NCBI RefSeq assembly: GCF_027925155.1
Contig: NZ_BSDY01000028.1
Coordinates: 1 to 34,115, forward strand
Direction: 5' to 3'
From: Propionigenium maris DSM 9537
GTDB lineage: Bacteria > Fusobacteriota > Fusobacteriia > Fusobacteriales > Fusobacteriaceae
DNA: 34,115 nucleotides
Positions 8,420 through 15,951 of this stretch are shown here, one piece after another. Numbering within the stretch: position 1 is the stretch's first letter; every line of letters begins with the position of its first letter. The translations under genes and the position numbers were made by a program. The notes under the pieces were generated by a model. It made no database searches, had not been told where the DNA came from, and worked only from the letters and a program-made list of their open reading frames with translations.

Positions 8420-9505
8420 ATGAATATACAGGAGCAAACAAGGAGAGTTGTGGAGCTTTCCCTGAAACTGGGAACCCTTATGCTTCTTGTAGTCTGGAGC
8501 TTTAAGATAATACAGCCCATGCTGCTCATAGGAGTATGGGGGGCAATAATAGCTATAGGAGCTTATCCAGCATACACCAGGTTGATTAAGATCTTTAGAG
8601 GAAGGGAGGCCTTGGCAGCAGTGAGTATGTGTCTGGCTCTCATTCTTATCCTTCTACTGCCAGTGGGGATGCTCACAGCTAATGCGGCTAAGTCCCTGGA
8701 GGGGCTGGCAGGGCTTCTGGAAGCTGGTAAGGTGGTAATCCCACCTCCAGGAGAGGAGCTAAAGGAGATACCGGTAATCGGGGAAAGCCTCTATGAAGGC
8801 TGGTATATGGCCTCTACAAATATGATGGAGGTTGTGAAGTATGCCCTTCCCCACATAAAAAGTATGGCTCCCAAAGTTCTGACCTTTGCAGGGAATATGG
8901 GAGTGAGTGTATTTCAGACTATAATTTCCATAGTGATGGCTGGAATATTTTTACTCTATGGAAGGGGGGCCGGTCGGGTATCTGAGAAGGTATCGAAGGT
9001 CCTACTGGGAGACTATATCTCAGATTTTACAGGCCTTGCAGCAGGAACCATAAGAAGTGTTGTGCAGGGGATAATAGGTGTAGGTGTAATCCAGGGACTT
9101 GCAGCTGGTATAGGACTGAGTCTTGCAGGGGTTCCAGGAGCTGGGATATGGACTGTATTAACTATCTTTATATGTGTGGTACAGCTGCCTCCGATGATAG
9201 TTCTGGGCCCTGTAGCAGTCTATCTATTTGCTACCGGGAGCTTGCTAACAGCTATCCTCTTCTCAATATGGGTACTGGTTATAACCTTCGGTGATACACC
9301 TCTCAGAGCTATGCTCTTTGGAAGGGGACTGGAGGTTCCGAGCCTGGTTATCTTTGTGGGAACCATGGGAGGAGTCCTGAACTGGGGGATAGTGGGACTA
9401 TTTGTAGGAGCAGTAGTTCTGGCGCTAGGCTATAAGTTTGCAGAGACCCTTATAACCACTGAGATGGGTGAGGAAGAGCAGGATACTGAGATCGTGAAGG
9501 AGTAG
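8420..9505 (+). CDS. AI-2E family transporter (YdiK/TqsA-like permease)
   Basis: Integral membrane protein of 361 residues with about 8 hydrophobic segments, typical of the AI-2E/UPF0118 family (PF01594 type). Evidence is the overall topology: paired N-terminal helices, a polar loop near residues 95-140, and a C-terminal block with PGAGIWTVLTIFICVVQLPP and GGVLNWGIVGLFVGAVVLAL. Family members range from the AI-2 exporter TqsA to Na+/H+ antiporters, so substrate cannot be assigned. I chose the ATG at 8420 because GTGGAGG (8405-8411) gives a good ribosome site; an in-frame ATG at 8399 abuts the murJ stop and has none. A strong terminator follows at 9562. Confidence 0.8.
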   Translation: MNIQEQTRRVVELSLKLGTLMLLVVWSFKIIQPMLLIGVWGAIIAIGAYPAYTRLIKIFRGREALAAVSMCLALILILLLPVGMLTANAAKSLEGLAGLLEAGKVVIPPPGEELKEIPVIGESLYEGWYMASTNMMEVVKYALPHIKSMAPKVLTFAGNMGVSVFQTIISIVMAGIFLLYGRGAGRVSEKVSKVLLGDYISDFTGLAAGTIRSVVQGIIGVGVIQGLAAGIGLSLAGVPGAGIWTVLTIFICVVQLPPMIVLGPVAVYLFATGSLLTAILFSIWVLVITFGDTPLRAMLFGRGLEVPSLVIFVGTMGGVLNWGIVGLFVGAVVLALGYKFAETLITTEMGEEEQDTEIVKE

Positions 9506-9561
9506 AGGAGCTTTTCCCTTTCATTAAAGGAGAATAGATTTAACTTTATAGTGAAAAGATT

Positions 9562-9592
9562 AAAAAAGGAGTAGTACTACTACTCCTTTTTT
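9562..9592. terminator. Strong bidirectional terminator
   Basis: A six-base A-run, stem GGAGTAGT / ACTACTCC (9568-9575 with 9579-9586) with a three-base loop, then a six-base T-run. It ends the murJ/permease transcript on the plus strand and the converging 73-aa gene on the minus strand. Confidence 0.9.
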
Positions 9593-9617
9593 ATGTAATA
9601 TAGATAGCGATTAATCT

Positions 9618-9839
9618 TTAGTGTTCAACTATGTGATCTAAGTATTCCTTTAGTTCCTTTTCAGTGTCAGCAGAGGCTATGAGGTGGTTTTCTGGGTCTA
9701 ATAACCTATAGGGTTTTGAATCTCTACTTAAAAATTTAGTTCTGTGATGCTGAATCTTCCAGTCATTTTCAGTATATGTAGTTTCCCAAAGGAAACGTCC
9801 TTTAAAGGTTCTGTTTCCATAAAGTTTTTCTAATGACAT
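9618..9839 (-). CDS. Hypothetical 73-aa protein
   Basis: Not recognised. A 73-residue soluble, charged protein with no signal peptide, membrane segment or cysteines. It has aromatic and basic residues in the first half (FLWETTYTENDWKIQHHRTK) and a helical, acidic C-terminus (TEKELKEYLDHIVEH). The start is well supported by AAGGAGG 7 bases upstream. It ends into the bidirectional terminator shared with the permease gene. The layout (single ORF, good ribosome site, terminator) argues it is expressed. Confidence 0.65.
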   Translation of the reverse strand: MSLEKLYGNRTFKGRFLWETTYTENDWKIQHHRTKFLSRDSKPYRLLDPENHLIASADTEKELKEYLDHIVEH

Positions 9840-9969
9840 ATCTTAACCTCCTTCCCATAACGACTCCTTTTTAAACAATACACTTCATTTCTTAAAAACA
9901 TCTTAAATGAAGAAATCTGTAATATTTCAGTGATATAAGAAGGAGTAAAATATAGATGTTTTATGCTTT

Positions 9970-10527
9970 TTAAGATTGGTTAACAGCCCAAAGTTTGTAA
10001 CTAAATATGAGAGAAAAGATTTGATAGTATCCATCCTCCTCTGTTGCAAAACGTGTATTATACTCGTATTTCATAATCTCATAGAGGAACTCGAGGTTTA
10101 CTTTATTATTTGAAAACTCCCTTCCTATTCCAAAGGCACCGTAGAGACCTCCATCTGCCCCCTTTACGTCTGTTGCATCTCCAGCCTTGGCAAATGCCCA
10201 GCCAGCTCTTCCAATTAAATACAGATCACCCCTAACTTTATATTTCCCCACTAGATAGAGAGGACTTGTACTATGACCCTCATAACCATTACTTCCATTG
10301 GCAGAATTATGCCATACAATTCCCAAGCCATATCGAAGTGAACTTTTATAATGTACTAGAGCCTCTAGACCAATACTTCCTCCTGGATATATTCCTGTAG
10401 GAGTGTGCCCCTCAGCATCTACTGAAAGTTTCCTGTATAGATCTAAACCAAGCTTCAACTCAAGCTCCATTGAATAAGTTAAGGTGGAAACTATCGATAA
10501 AAAGGTAATTATAAATAGTCTTTTCAC
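9970..10527 (-). CDS. Predicted outer-membrane beta-barrel protein
   Basis: A 185-residue exported protein with a signal peptide at residues 1-19 (MKRLFIITFLSIVSTLTYS, cleavage near residue 19-20). The rest is a series of amphipathic strands with alternating hydrophobic, aromatic and Gly residues (for example SLRYGLGIVWH, LYLIGRAGWAFA, GLYGAFGIGREF), typical of small 8-strand outer-membrane barrels (OmpA/OmpW-like fold class). The last strand ends with LIFSYKLWAVNQS rather than a clean terminal Phe. It supports a diderm host. The start is GTG, preceded by AAGGAGG 8 bases upstream. No enzymatic motif is visible; a porin or adhesin role would be speculation. Confidence 0.7.
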   Translation of the reverse strand: MKRLFIITFLSIVSTLTYSMELELKLGLDLYRKLSVDAEGHTPTGIYPGGSIGLEALVHYKSSLRYGLGIVWHNSANGSNGYEGHSTSPLYLVGKYKVRGDLYLIGRAGWAFAKAGDATDVKGADGGLYGAFGIGREFSNNKVNLEFLYEIMKYEYNTRFATEEDGYYQIFSLIFSYKLWAVNQS

Positions 10528-10686
10528 AGTTACTTCCTCCTTCTTGCTTATTTATCTAGCTTGAATATACATGATATTCTGAATAATTCCTCCACATAAC
10601 CTCAAGATGAGCAAGATGAAAAAACTCTTAATCTTCTCACCTCTCATAGAAAAGATACTAAGTAAGGACATTTAATATAAAGCAAT

Positions 10687-10708
10687 AAAAAAGAGCCCAA
10701 TAGGGCTC
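10687..10708 (-). terminator. Terminator of the frameshifted exported-protein gene
   Basis: Stem GAGCCC / GGGCTC (10693-10698 with 10703-10708), four-base loop, followed on the minus strand by a T-run (complement of 10687-10692). Confidence 0.75.
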
Positions 10709-10747
10709 ATGTTTATATTTGACTTAATTTAGTAAAGGGGAGTATAT

Positions 10748-10958
10748 CTATAACTCTGCATAAAAATCTGCATATCTTTCTATATTTTTATTCATATCCT
10801 CCCTCTCTGCCTCCCACTCCTCAGGGGGTTAACTGATTAAGTTTCTCTAGGGAACTTTTCATGGGTTTGATGATATCCCTAACTTCATGGTACTCAAAAT
10901 CTCTCCCAAAGGATAGGGCACCGATACACAATACACCTAAAACTATTATTTTATTCAT
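10748..10958 (-). pseudogene. Small exported protein gene with a one-base frameshift
   Basis: The first frame (10958 to 10821) encodes 45 residues: a signal peptide (MNKIIVLGVLCIGALSFG) and then a charged helix ending LEKLNQLTP before a TGA. Removing one base from the five-C run (minus strand; 10824-10828) makes the frame continue ...LTPEEWEAEREDMN to a TAG at 10748, giving about 70 residues. The ribosome site AAGGAGG and the terminator at 10687 are intact, so the unit still looks like a gene. The LTPEEWEAER stretch resembles the LTxxQ-type helices of Spy/CpxP-like periplasmic proteins. Either a recent inactivation, phase variation at the C-run, or a sequencing error in the homopolymer. Confidence 0.7.
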
Positions 10959-11285
10959 CCACTGTTTCCTCCTTTTTACTGTTTCTATGGTTTTATTTTA
11001 TAGAAGAACTTTGACAGGGAAGTGACTGGGGGATGAAGAATTACTTCTAAGTGGTGTCATTATCCTGTCACAATAAAAGGTTATGTCAGGATTTTAATTT
11101 TAAACAAAAAAGGTGAAGACGGGGGCCTTCACCTTTTTCTGGGAGTTTTTACGAAATATCTTTCAACTGTTATCTACTACACAGATATAATACTGCTCTT
11201 CTGTGTATTTTCTATGTCTTTCTCATAATAATTTATGGGCTAATCTTTAATTTAGGTTTTGCTTTATTTGAGTTTTAATAAGTTG
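10959..11285. other. Intergenic region, no gene seen
   Basis: About 330 bases without a credible reading frame. It holds an imperfect inverted repeat (CCTGTCACAA at 11070-11079 and TTATGTCAGG at 11087-11096, 8 of 10 positions complementary) that could be an operator for the small exported-protein gene to its left, and a strong hairpin terminator at 11111-11134. Confidence 0.4.
11104..11138. terminator. Bidirectional hairpin terminator
   Basis: Stem AGGTGAAG / CTTCACCT (11111-11118 with 11127-11134), G-rich loop, flanked by an A-run on the left and a T-run on the right. It lies about 150 bases downstream of the acetyltransferase gene on the minus strand and probably ends that transcript. Confidence 0.75.
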
Positions 11286-11774
11286 CTAGAGCTCTACCCA
11301 ATACCTTCTTGTCCCCTCTACGGAGTTTTCCAGCACCCCGCCATTTAATCTTATAACCCCCTGGGAGCCTCTATTGTCCTCATCACATGTAATAAGAATC
11401 TTGTCCATTCCCTCGTTTCTGAGGATCTCTAAGCACATACCTAACATCTTCCTCCCATATCCGGCCCTACGGTAGTCCTTTCTTATATAATACCCAATAT
11501 TTCCTCCACGCTTGAGGAGATGGTCTGTCAACGTTCTCCTCACCTTTATTATCCCCACAGGCCTTTCCTCAGCATAGAACCAATAGATAGTCTGGGGAAC
11601 CCTTCCAGGTTTGAGATCTATTCCCCTTGCCTCATCGTGTCTTTTCTTGAGAAATTCCAAAAAATCTTCCTCTGAAACTTGGTCCATCATAAAGCCAGCT
11701 TCCTCACCATTAACATCCATTATTAGTTCATAGATCTCCTGGGGTTCATCCAGAGTCAATTCCCTTAAATACAT
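11286..11774 (-). CDS. GNAT-family N-acetyltransferase
   Basis: A 162-residue GNAT-fold protein, expected to transfer an acetyl group from acetyl-CoA to an amine. The CoA-binding motif A is visible as IGYYIRKDYRRAGYGRKML, with the R-x-x-G-Y-G pyrophosphate loop at residues 103-108; the preceding strand VGIIKVRRTL and the C-terminal DNRGSQGVIRLNGGVLEN are also typical of the fold. The substrate cannot be read from the sequence. The start at 11774 is supported by GGGGGAG upstream and by a promoter at 11805-11833. The longer frame from 11873 would start upstream of that promoter and is rejected. Confidence 0.85.
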   Translation of the reverse strand: MYLRELTLDEPQEIYELIMDVNGEEAGFMMDQVSEEDFLEFLKKRHDEARGIDLKPGRVPQTIYWFYAEERPVGIIKVRRTLTDHLLKRGGNIGYYIRKDYRRAGYGRKMLGMCLEILRNEGMDKILITCDEDNRGSQGVIRLNGGVLENSVEGTRRYWVEL

Positions 11775-11804
11775 TTTCACTCCCCCTTTTACAGTGTTTT
11801 TTGA

Positions 11805-11833
11805 ATAGTATTTTATTCCAATTAAAATGTCAA
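11805..11833 (-). promoter_or_regulatory. Promoter of the acetyltransferase gene
   Basis: Minus-strand -35 TTGACA (11828-11833, perfect), 17-bp spacer, -10 TACTAT (11805-11810). It decides the start codon of the gene at 11774. Confidence 0.75.
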
Positions 11834-11891
11834 GGGATCTCTTTAATGGATTACATCTAAAAAAGTGGAACAAAGGGAAGGAAGAAATTTG

Positions 11892-13724
11892 CTACTCCTT
11901 AGCTCCCTCCATAAAGTGGTTCAGGAGTTCTGAAATTTCAACTGTACTCCTCTCCTTCCACTCTAGGTCCTCTAAAATTTTATTCAGGATCAAGGATAGC
12001 TTCTCCTTTTCTCCCCTCTCAATAAAAGAGATATAAGCTTCTAGGAACTCTTCCATTATCCTGAGATCCTCAATGTGGATTTCACTAAGACTCTGGTTTT
12101 TAAACTCAGAATAGAGAAACATCAATTTATCCATAAATATCCCGGAGCCTCTTATAATTCTCTGATACTGAGTATTATCTATCTCCTTAACTCTTCTCAT
12201 CAGCAGTTCCCGATACAGGTATCCCTTTAATAGAAGATCATCAATATGCTCCCTTTTTTCCTCTCTGTGGAGCCCGTCGATCCTCCTTAAAATTAAAAGG
12301 TCATTTTTAAACATGGCTATTAACCGTATCTTTATTCCCATATGCTCCCTGTCTAAAAAGAGGTACTCAGCTACAACAACAATTACTCCTGCCAAGATCG
12401 TGTAAAATCCCCTTTGGAGGTAGACGGCTTCTGGGGACAGGTATGAGATGGTCATCAATATAGTGCTCAGAGTGGTAAACATAACCATTACAGGATAGTT
12501 CACTCCCAGAAAGAAGAATGCAGGAAAAAATGAAGATATAGCCAGAACAGCCTTTAAGGTGTTTGTCTCAATTAGAGGAATTACAATGCTGGCTAAAAGG
12601 ATTCCCAGAAGAGTCCCTGCTATTCTGTTAATAGTCTTTCTTCTTGTATCCTTGCTGTAGGGAAGGGTTAGTACTAGCATGGTTGTAGGCAGCCATATGG
12701 ATTTTTCCAGGGAGTACTCCCTTGCCAGAAAAACTCCGAGAGTTACTACTATGGACATCTTCATTGCATATCTAAATCTTGCAGAGTGAGGATTTAAAGC
12801 CCTTTTGAGCCATAGGAAATAGTTTTTACTGCTTGGGTGATAAGGACTACTTCCAGAATCCCTTGGAGCTATCAGATCTATCTTTTTGTCCACCAATATC
12901 TTCTCTAAGGTATTTTCAAGCTCAGGATAAGCCTCGCTGGTCCCCTTGAGTTTCTTTAGGCCTTTGATGAAGGTTTCAGACCTTAGAAGCTTTTCTGAAG
13001 TGATTTTATCTCTGTTGAAGTCCCTTCTTATGCATTCTATATAGTTGTGGAGGGCTAAGGCAAAATCAAAGAGATCTCTTCCGTGGGAAGTGCTCAGAAG
13101 AGGACCATATGAACTTTTATAAAACTCACCAAGGAACTTCTGATAGGAAGCCCTTGTCTCTTCTCTTACCTTTGAGGTGTTTTTTTTACTTTTGTAGCTC
13201 ATTACTTCCCCTAAAATCTTATCTAGATAATCCTCTACAAGACCCCTCATTATCTTGTCTGGATCAGCCGCCCAAAGGATCTGGGGTGTCATCACACTTA
13301 ATATAATCCCAATAGAAACTCCAGCCATGTTGGTTAAAGAGCTTGCAAGGCTTTTATTTGAAAGAGAGAGGAGGTAGATAAGGAGTATGGGGCGGTGAGC
13401 CATAAAACCACCGAGGTACTCCTCAAAGGAAAAAAAGGTAACTACTCCCACGAAGAGGAAGGTTATAGTTAAGAGGGGGAAGACTCCTCCCATAGTGAGA
13501 AGGGCTAAGAGTACAGCAAGGTTGATACCCAGTATAAGCTTTACAGTACGCAGAACTACCCTCCTTCTATTAAACCCCTTGGAGGTTACAAAGTATGTAT
13601 GGACAGCTCCTATGCCAGATAAAACTGCTGGAGATAGTCCCAAGGTGTAGTAAACCACAATGAAGGGAAGAAAACCGATAAAGGTAACCCTACCAGCTCT
13701 TTTTATTCGTTCTATATATAACAT
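11892..13724 (-). CDS. FUSC-family inner-membrane protein
   Basis: A 610-residue membrane protein with the duplicated architecture of the FUSC/aromatic-acid-exporter group: a hydrophobic block at about residues 10-160, a soluble helical linker (170-300), a second hydrophobic block (about 318-470) and a soluble helical C-terminus. The second block carries the recognisable RYAMKMSIVVTLGVFLA, then SIWLPTTMLVLTLPYSKDT, then RKTINRIAGTLLGILLA pattern of the family. Relatives export aromatic acids or fusaric acid in concert with membrane-fusion partners, but no such partner lies next to it. AAAGGAG precedes the ATG and a promoter is present at 13756. Substrate unknown. Confidence 0.75.
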   Translation of the reverse strand: MLYIERIKRAGRVTFIGFLPFIVVYYTLGLSPAVLSGIGAVHTYFVTSKGFNRRRVVLRTVKLILGINLAVLLALLTMGGVFPLLTITFLFVGVVTFFSFEEYLGGFMAHRPILLIYLLSLSNKSLASSLTNMAGVSIGIILSVMTPQILWAADPDKIMRGLVEDYLDKILGEVMSYKSKKNTSKVREETRASYQKFLGEFYKSSYGPLLSTSHGRDLFDFALALHNYIECIRRDFNRDKITSEKLLRSETFIKGLKKLKGTSEAYPELENTLEKILVDKKIDLIAPRDSGSSPYHPSSKNYFLWLKRALNPHSARFRYAMKMSIVVTLGVFLAREYSLEKSIWLPTTMLVLTLPYSKDTRRKTINRIAGTLLGILLASIVIPLIETNTLKAVLAISSFFPAFFFLGVNYPVMVMFTTLSTILMTISYLSPEAVYLQRGFYTILAGVIVVVAEYLFLDREHMGIKIRLIAMFKNDLLILRRIDGLHREEKREHIDDLLLKGYLYRELLMRRVKEIDNTQYQRIIRGSGIFMDKLMFLYSEFKNQSLSEIHIEDLRIMEEFLEAYISFIERGEKEKLSLILNKILEDLEWKERSTVEISELLNHFMEGAKE

Positions 13725-13755
13725 TTATTCTCCTTTGAAATTTTTAATATTTTAT

Positions 13756-13784
13756 ATTATACCATAAGAGATGAGGGCTTTAAA
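13756..13784 (-). promoter_or_regulatory. Promoter of the FUSC-like gene
   Basis: Minus-strand -10 TATAAT (13756-13761) with an extended TGG before it, 17-bp spacer and a poor -35 TTTAAA (13779-13784). Confidence 0.6.
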
Positions 13785-13928
13785 TTATTTTCTTTTCTTC
13801 ACAGGGAAGGATGAAGGTGAAGTCAGGAAGACTCGTCTTCTAAAAAAATTTAGAGGAGTGATTCAAATTAAGTTTTTTCCTTGGAACCTTGATAGTACAC
13901 CTAGGAGGCTCAATTATGTAAAAGTTTA

Positions 13929-13957
13929 TTGTTTTTTTAGGTATTTTCAAATATAAT
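13929..13957 (+). promoter_or_regulatory. Promoter of the riboswitch-diguanylate cyclase transcript
   Basis: -35 TTGTTT (13929-13934), 17-bp spacer, -10 TATAAT (13952-13957). Transcription should start near 13964, about 20 bases before the aptamer P1 helix. Confidence 0.7.
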
Positions 13958-13984
13958 ATCATTAAACTCAATAATTCTGAAAAA

Positions 13985-14057
13985 GGCAAAGCAGTGGAAA
14001 TGCTGTGACGCAAAGCTAGAGGGTCTAAGTCCATTTGAGATATGACAGCCAGTTGCC
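13985..14057 (+). promoter_or_regulatory. Cyclic-di-GMP-I (GEMM-I) riboswitch aptamer
   Basis: The hallmark sequence GACGCAAAGCTA (14008-14019) is present, followed by GGGTCTAAG and then ATGACAGCCAG and TTGCC. P1 forms from GGCAA (13985-13989) and TTGCC (14053-14057); a GGAAA-type loop closes the first internal hairpin. All elements match the established c-di-GMP class I aptamer. It lies on the leader of the GGDEF gene, followed by a candidate terminator stem, so c-di-GMP probably controls its own synthesis here. The direction of control (on or off) cannot be decided by eye. Confidence 0.93.
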
Positions 14058-14067
14058 AAACTTTTTT

Positions 14068-14099
14068 AGAGGATAGGATTCACCCCTCTTTTTTTGTTT
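14068..14099 (+). terminator. Riboswitch expression-platform terminator
   Basis: AGAGG / CCTCT (14068-14072 with 14085-14089), with a three-base bulge and an inner GG/CC pair, followed by a long T-run (14089-14099 with one G). It starts 11 bases after the aptamer. The stem is modest, which fits a conditional terminator. Confidence 0.6.
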
Positions 14100-14206
14100 G
14101 TCTAAATTTAGATGAAGGGAGAAGGATCAAAGAAATAGTTGATTATAGGGGAATTTAAATATGATATTGAGGAACAACTTAGGAAAAGATTAAGTAGGGA
14201 GAGCGA

Positions 14207-15337
14207 ATGAGAAGATTAAAGATAGGGGTAAGCCTCTATATTATTGCGTTAATAACAATAACACTGGGATTCTATATGTATAACTTAGAGAGACAAAAAA
14301 ATATCCTCCTTTCCGAGCTGGAGAAGGGGATTGAACTGATAGAGAGCATACTGCCAGCAGACTATCACGACAGAATATTAAGGGGGGAGGAGATCTCCCT
14401 GGCAGAGCATGAACTGCTGACTAAACAGCTGACCCTCTATGCTAACTCTGAGGGGATGAAGTATGTCTATACCATGGTTGCTACCCCACAGGAGCTTGCC
14501 TACTCAACAAGCAGTGTGCCTATGAGACAACTTAAAAATGGAGATTACGGAATATTTCTGGAAACGATAGTTCCAGAGGATGACTCCATCTATTCCATTA
14601 AAAGCAGGATCCTTCAGGGGGAGGAAGAGGATTTTACAGGGCGATACAAGGATAAGTGGGGAGAGTATAGTGCTCTCATAGTTGGAAAGAATACAGCTGA
14701 TGGTAGGAGATACCTTATCGGGGCGGAATATGATTTAAATGAATACAGAAAAACAGTTCTTCTGGAAACCTTTAAGCTCTTACTTATAGACCTGTTATTT
14801 ATGGTACTTGCTCTGCCCCTTATCCATCTCATCTTTCAAGAGTTTAAGCGTGAAAAGCAAATGATCAAGGAGGAGGGGATGAGGGATGAGCTCACAGGTC
14901 TCTATACACGAAAAGCCTTGGAGATGGTAGAGGTAAGGATAACCTCTAAGAAACCCACACAGTGGGCAGCGTTTTACTTTGACCTGGATGGACTGAAGAA
15001 GATAAATGATTCCAAGGGGCATAGGGCAGGGGATAGATATATTACTGATTTTAGTCAAATACTCCAAAGTACCTTTATAGGAGATGATTTTCTTTTGAGG
15101 GTAGGGGGAGATGAGTTTTTAGTGGTTGTGGATCTGGTTCATGAAGGTAACTTATCGGAAGTCTGGAAAAGGCTTCTAGATAGAAGTCGCAACTCAGATG
15201 TCTCCTTCTCGACGGGAGTAGAGCTCTTTAAAACAACCGAATTTAAAAGTTTGGACGAGATCATCAAGATTACAGACCACAGGATGTACCTGGAAAAGAA
15301 GAGGAAGTATCAGGAGGAAGGTTCCGGAAAAGATTAG
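14207..15337 (+). CDS. Membrane-bound GGDEF diguanylate cyclase
   Basis: A 376-residue protein: N-terminal membrane helix (about 7-24), an extracytoplasmic sensor of about 165 residues, a second helix (about 190-210) and a cytoplasmic GGDEF domain (220-370). The sensor is not an evident known domain; size and flanking helices are Cache-like. The catalytic motif is intact, GGDEF at 300-304, with the metal-binding FDLDGLKKIND before it, so it should make c-di-GMP from two GTP. The RxxD product-inhibition site is incomplete: the Asp is present, but the position expected for Arg is Ile. Upstream is a c-di-GMP-I riboswitch, suggesting feedback at RNA rather than at enzyme level. Confidence 0.92.
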   Translation: MRRLKIGVSLYIIALITITLGFYMYNLERQKNILLSELEKGIELIESILPADYHDRILRGEEISLAEHELLTKQLTLYANSEGMKYVYTMVATPQELAYSTSSVPMRQLKNGDYGIFLETIVPEDDSIYSIKSRILQGEEEDFTGRYKDKWGEYSALIVGKNTADGRRYLIGAEYDLNEYRKTVLLETFKLLLIDLLFMVLALPLIHLIFQEFKREKQMIKEEGMRDELTGLYTRKALEMVEVRITSKKPTQWAAFYFDLDGLKKINDSKGHRAGDRYITDFSQILQSTFIGDDFLLRVGGDEFLVVVDLVHEGNLSEVWKRLLDRSRNSDVSFSTGVELFKTTEFKSLDEIIKITDHRMYLEKKRKYQEEGSGKD

Positions 15338-15364
15338 AGAAGTGTGTGAATAATTAATTTAAAT

Positions 15365-15388
15365 GAGGCCTGGGATACCCCAGGCCTC
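15365..15388. terminator. Hairpin after the diguanylate cyclase gene
   Basis: Ten-base-pair stem GAGGCCTGGG / CCCAGGCCTC (15365-15374 with 15379-15388). The following T-run is broken (TATTGTTATTT). It lies between two converging genes and may serve both. Confidence 0.65.
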
Positions 15389-15419
15389 TATTGTTATTTA
15401 AAAATATGCGATAAAAATC

Positions 15420-15776
15420 TTAACTCAATCTACTATACATGAGCTCTAAAGCTGTGGAAGCCTCTTCCTGGACTACCTCTCCCTTTAAAGTCTCTCTAAC
15501 CTTGGCATACTCTTTAGAATCGGTTCCAAATTCATGCATAAGCTCTAGTGCTGAGTAGCTGCTAACTTCCGTGTTGCCTTTTGAAGTGATACTTTTCTTA
15601 AAGGTCTCGTTAACATTGGTTTCACCACTATACATTACATCTAAAGCAGAGGTTCTGTGATCCTCTAGGGCATAAATTTTCTTTTCAAAAGTTTTTGTTT
15701 GGTTGCTTCCCTCTCCTGTAACACCTGCCATTACCAGAGTGGGAAGGATTAAGATTCCTAATAATTTCTTTTTCAT
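15420..15776 (-). CDS. Exported protein with three SALELMYS-like repeats
   Basis: A 118-residue protein with a signal peptide (MKKKLLGILILPTLVMAG, cleavage near 17-18). I do not recognise the family. The mature part carries three spaced copies of one motif: SALDVMYS (43-50), SALELMHE (75-82) and TALELMYS (108-115), at intervals of 32-33 residues, each preceded by a polar, Lys/Glu/Ser-rich stretch. This suggests three helical repeats. There are no cysteines and no lipobox. The ATG is preceded by AAGGAAGG, and a promoter is seen at 15812-15841. Probably periplasmic; no function can be assigned. Confidence 0.7.
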   Translation of the reverse strand: MKKKLLGILILPTLVMAGVTGEGSNQTKTFEKKIYALEDHRTSALDVMYSGETNVNETFKKSITSKGNTEVSSYSALELMHEFGTDSKEYAKVRETLKGEVVQEEASTALELMYSRLS

Positions 15777-15811
15777 AGTTCCTTCCTTATATTGAATTTA
15801 AATTAGGCCAA

Positions 15812-15841
15812 ATCATATCACGAGTTTAACCTAAAAATCAA
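15812..15841 (-). promoter_or_regulatory. Promoter of the repeat-bearing exported protein
   Basis: Minus-strand -35 TTGATT (15836-15841), 18-bp spacer, -10 TATGAT (15812-15817) with an extended TGA before it. Confidence 0.6.
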
Positions 15842-15898
15842 CCTTTATTTTAAGTATTTTTAGTGTTATTTTAATAGGAAAAATTTCATGAAAAAATA

Positions 15899-15923
15899 AG
15901 AAAAAAGACGCTCTTAGGCGTCT
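15899..15923 (-). terminator. Terminator of the ars-type operon
   Basis: Stem AGACGC / GCGTCT (15906-15911 with 15918-15923), followed on the minus strand by a T-run. It lies 29 bases after the stop of the CoA-disulfide reductase gene and ends the arsR-acr3-cdr transcript. Confidence 0.8.
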
Positions 15924-15951
15924 CTTTTTTTCTTGAGTTTTTCTTTATTCT

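Noticed and set aside
11286..11873. Longer start for the acetyltransferase at 11873
   Set aside because: A TTGACA-17-TACTAT promoter lies downstream of that ATG, and the extra N-terminal residues do not fit the GNAT fold.
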